Shown here: in pieces, positions 13,938-15,940 of the stretch | Layout: each line of letters starts with the position of its first letter | How positions within the stretch are numbered: position 1 is the stretch's first letter | NCBI GenBank assembly: GCA_964361185.1 | Contig: CAYHZS010000013.1 | Span: 1 to 15,940 of the forward strand | From: JBAZYZ01 sp964361185 | Lineage (GTDB): Bacteria; Patescibacteriota; Minisyncoccia; Phycocordibacterales; VMEP01 | Direction of reading: 5' to 3' | Length of the DNA: 15,940 bases | The notes under the pieces: generated by a model | Seen by the model: only the letters and a program-made list of their open reading frames with translations | What the model was told of the DNA's origin: nothing | The model's database searches: none | Translations under genes and position numbers: made by a program

Positions 13938-13966
13938 AGTATAGCGTTTTAGCCCTTATTTCTCAA
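13938..13966 (-). promoter_or_regulatory. Candidate promoter for livH
   Basis: On the minus strand, -35 TTGAGA (13961-13966, 5 of 6), a 17-bp spacer and -10 TATACT (13938-13943, 5 of 6), placed just after the SBP7 terminator. Transcription would start near 13930-13931, at the outer edge of the repeat element and at an ATG (13928-13930). Confidence 0.6.
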
Positions 13967-14006
13967 ATCAAAATCCCTCCCTTCTAGCAGGGAGGGATTT
14001 TGATTT
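13965..14006 (-). terminator. Strong terminator after SBP7
   Basis: A 17-bp perfect stem (13965-13981 with 13990-14006) with GC-rich core TCCCTCCC/GGGAGGGA, an 8-nt loop and an AT-rich base with T-runs. It begins 8 bp after the SBP7 stop. It isolates SBP7 from livH. Confidence 0.88.
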
Positions 14007-14014
14007 TGGTAAAA

Positions 14015-15115
14015 TTATTTAACTTCAACCGCCTTTCCGTCCTTTATAATTTTGACCGATGGTTGAGAAATAAATTCTCCTTCAGGACTAACGCTTAGCT
14101 TTCCAAAAGCGCTTGAATAATCACTAACCTTAAGTAGCTGTTTTACTATTTCCGCGCCTGTCGGCCTTCCGTAATTTCCTGTAGCTTCAACAGCCATGAC
14201 GAACAGGTTGACGGCATCATAGGTATTCGCCGATGCTGGCCCAACTTCCTTCCCGTACTTGGTTTTGTATTCATCGTTGAAACCACCTGATGAAACAGCT
14301 GCATCAACAAACCATTGTCCTTCAAAAATAGCAGGCTTATCTGTTATGCCAAAAGACTCAATTGAGGTCAGCGGTTGTTTTACTCCTAAATCTTTCATTT
14401 GTTTCGCGAGTATTTCCAATTCAGGAGTAAAGGCTCCCAAAATATAGATGTCCGGATTGTTTTTTCCAGCTCTTGAAATCGTGGTTTTAAAATCCTTGTC
14501 CCCAGGATTAAAAACCTCATTGCCAACTACGGTGATTCCCGCTCCTGACGACTTATTAACGAGATCATCATTAATTGCCTTAAATCCTTGCTGATTCACT
14601 CCGATAATAGCGACTTTTGTTAATTTTCTTTTTACCAATTCTGAAATCATCATGTCAACTTCTTCCTGCGGACGAGTCCAATGTATAAAGTTATAATCGC
14701 CTTTAGCGACGTTTGAATCAGAAGCTAGGCCAATGTGCGGCAACTTATTCTGCTCGGCAATCGGCGCGACAACATTTCCACCGGTAGATGACAAGCTGAT
14801 AACAGCGTCGACTTTATCAATACTCATAAGCTTGTTAATGGCACTCGCTGTCTTCTTGGCATCAAATGAATCGTCCTCTACTATGAGAGAATATTTATGC
14901 TTAAGTCCCGTATTTGCGTTTACCTTATCTATTGCCAAATTTGCTCCGTTGCGAGCCGCCTCACCAATAAAAGCGAGATCTCCGGTCAGCGGAACAATAA
15001 CACCAATCTTAATCGGCTCGTTATTTGCGACGAAACTCGGTTTACCTTTAAATAACGCGTATCCCCCGACCACTACTACCGCGACTACAACTATCCATGT
15101 GACTATTTTGTTCAT
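14015..15115 (-). CDS. Branched-chain amino-acid-type substrate-binding protein SBP7 (membrane anchored)
   Basis: 366-residue type-1 binding protein. The anchor NKIVTWIVVVAVVVVGGYAL lacks Cys, then a linker leads to EPIKIGVIVPLTGDLAFIGE. It has VEDDSFDAKKTASAINKL (about residues 83-100), the pocket region LSSTGGNVVAPI with IGLASDSNV, and the late segment SANTYDAVNLFVMAVEA typical of the family. The Ser-Ser-Thr run sits where LIV-BP uses Ser79, so an amino-acid ligand is plausible, but the Ala-Ala-Thr motif is absent. It forms a single-gene unit with its own promoter (15151-15178) and strong terminator, upstream of livH. It is the only binding-protein gene not next to a regulator gene, so it may be constitutive. 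Confidence 0.9.
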   Translation of the reverse strand: MNKIVTWIVVVAVVVVGGYALFKGKPSFVANNEPIKIGVIVPLTGDLAFIGEAARNGANLAIDKVNANTGLKHKYSLIVEDDSFDAKKTASAINKLMSIDKVDAVISLSSTGGNVVAPIAEQNKLPHIGLASDSNVAKGDYNFIHWTRPQEEVDMMISELVKRKLTKVAIIGVNQQGFKAINDDLVNKSSGAGITVVGNEVFNPGDKDFKTTISRAGKNNPDIYILGAFTPELEILAKQMKDLGVKQPLTSIESFGITDKPAIFEGQWFVDAAVSSGGFNDEYKTKYGKEVGPASANTYDAVNLFVMAVEATGNYGRPTGAEIVKQLLKVSDYSSAFGKLSVSPEGEFISQPSVKIIKDGKAVEVK

Positions 15116-15150
15116 ACTTTAACTGTCTATAAATTGTTAATATTTACTCA

Positions 15151-15178
15151 ATATTACTGCTCTCCAAAAAGCCGTCAA
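15151..15178 (-). promoter_or_regulatory. Candidate promoter for SBP7
   Basis: On the minus strand, -35 TTGACG (15173-15178, 5 of 6), a 16-bp spacer and -10 TAATAT (15151-15156, 4 of 6), giving a start near 15144 and a leader of about 30 nt. It lies in the 72-bp gap after pheT, where no clear terminator is seen. Confidence 0.48.
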
Positions 15179-15187
15179 GTGACTCTT

Positions 15188-15940
15188 TTACCTCACTTGC
15201 CAACCTGTTTTGCTATTTAACTTTTCAGTTATTTTACTCATTATCTCATCAAGCTCTTTGTCGCTCAAAGTTTTTTCGTACGACTGGAAAACCAGATGGA
15301 ATGCGTATGAAATTTTGCCGTCCTTTTCGAATCGGTCAAATAAATCATTCCTTACGAGCAAATTCCCAGCTTCTCTTTCAATAATCTTTTTCACCTCGCT
15401 TTCATCTGTTCCGCTAGGTACAAATACGGCTATGTCTCGCAAGGCGAAAGGATACTGAGAGATCTGTTTAAACATTGCGCCTGCTTCGTGTGTTTCAGGG
15501 AAAACATATCCTGTGGGTTCAGGAAGTAAATCAACTATAGACTCAAAATCAAATTCAAAAACACCATCTTTTGTTTTACTAATTATCTTTACGCCAAGTT
15601 TTTCTTCAAGTTCCCTTATCACTTCGTTTCTGTCTTCCTCTCTATCGGCAACTAAGGCACAAGAAGTAAATTCTCTCTTATTTGTAAAAACATTTCCTAT
15701 TTCAAAAATCTTTAATTTACTAATCGCGTCATTTGTGTTTTTTTCATATATACCTAACCAAGGAAGCTGTGAGCTGTTACGAGCAAAAGCATTTAAAAGA
15801 CCATTATACAAAGATGGCCTCAAAAATTTTTTGTCTTCAGCCATCGGATTTTCAAGTTCAATGTCTCCCTTATCAACCAATGAATATGTATAGACTTCGG
15901 AAAATCCTTTTTTTACCAGCGTGTTTCGGACAACATTTGC
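15188..15940 (-). CDS. pheT: Phenylalanyl-tRNA synthetase beta subunit, C-terminal part (runs off window)
   Basis: Beta chain of PheRS, which charges tRNA-Phe as an (alpha-beta)2 complex. The last 250 codons are present; the frame is open to the right edge, where it reads ANVVRNTLVKKGFSEVYTYS, part of the catalytic-like core. It then carries NPMAEDKKFLRPSLYNGLL, another core landmark, and the C-terminal ferredoxin-fold anticodon-binding domain (FDX-ACB) over about the last 90 residues: QYPFALRDIAVFVPSGTDES, then LFDRFEKDGKISYAFHLVFQ and TLSDKELDEIMSKI. The frame does not begin at the in-frame TTG at 15880; that is internal. It ends at TAA (15188), 72 bp before the SBP7 start. Housekeeping gene, marking the right border of the liv locus. 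Confidence 0.93.
   Translation of the reverse strand, partial: ANVVRNTLVKKGFSEVYTYSLVDKGDIELENPMAEDKKFLRPSLYNGLLNAFARNSSQLPWLGIYEKNTNDAISKLKIFEIGNVFTNKREFTSCALVADREEDRNEVIRELEEKLGVKIISKTKDGVFEFDFESIVDLLPEPTGYVFPETHEAGAMFKQISQYPFALRDIAVFVPSGTDESEVKKIIEREAGNLLVRNDLFDRFEKDGKISYAFHLVFQSYEKTLSDKELDEIMSKITEKLNSKTGWQVR

Noticed and set aside
1..15940. CRISPR array, tRNA or rRNA genes, transposase or integrase genes
   Set aside because: I found no regular repeat-spacer pattern, no cloverleaf-like sequence and no recombinase motif on either strand by eye.

Overview
The window looks like part of a reduced bacterial genome of the Candidate Phyla Radiation (Patescibacteria, probably Parcubacteria-like). 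This is an inference. It rests on TrmB-type regulators more typical of archaea and CPR, a stand-alone four-helix-bundle (23S rRNA IVP family) gene, AT-rich dispersed intergenic repeats of the GTAATTTGGTGCTT type, few clear Shine-Dalgarno sites, and binding proteins held by N-terminal membrane anchors instead of lipoprotein cysteines. TGA acts as a stop (it ends livG at the expected residue), so the code is standard table 11.

Nearly everything between two cut-off housekeeping genes is one branched-chain/hydrophobic amino-acid (HAAT/Liv) ABC import locus. The housekeeping genes are the pheT 3' part at the right edge and the gyrB 5' part at the left edge, both on the minus strand. Reading along the minus strand from the right: pheT; SBP7 with its own promoter and a strong terminator; livH; a four-helix-bundle gene inside an inverted-repeat cassette; livM. 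Next comes a convergent plus-strand TrmB-like regulator (10668-11465), then SBP6, SBP5, SBP4, SBP3 and livG. A second convergent plus-strand TrmB regulator (4394-5170) follows, then SBP2, SBP1, livF, a C39-like cysteine peptidase gene and gyrB. There is one copy of each permease (LivH, LivM) and each ATPase (LivG, LivF) but seven different type-1 periplasmic binding proteins. Several receptors therefore probably feed one transporter.

Each regulator gene is divergent from a binding-protein gene and convergent with a liv gene. Each has a palindrome or inverted repeat between its predicted -10 box and start codon, overlapping the ATG, which suggests autoregulation. Both convergent gaps carry the same 38-bp hairpin-forming repeat.

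The most unusual structures are two related 130-132 bp elements (1083-1214 and 13796-13925). They have about 22-bp terminal inverted repeats and are flanked by 4-bp direct repeats (TTCA and TCCA). Each sits exactly at the start codon of the gene downstream on the minus strand (C39 peptidase and livH), so that the element edge supplies the A of ATG. Taking out the element and one direct repeat restores tight spacing: livF to peptidase 5 bp apart, and livH at a nearly leaderless promoter position. They look like a MITE-like element with start-codon targeting, and they may act as structured 5' leaders with a small upstream ORF.
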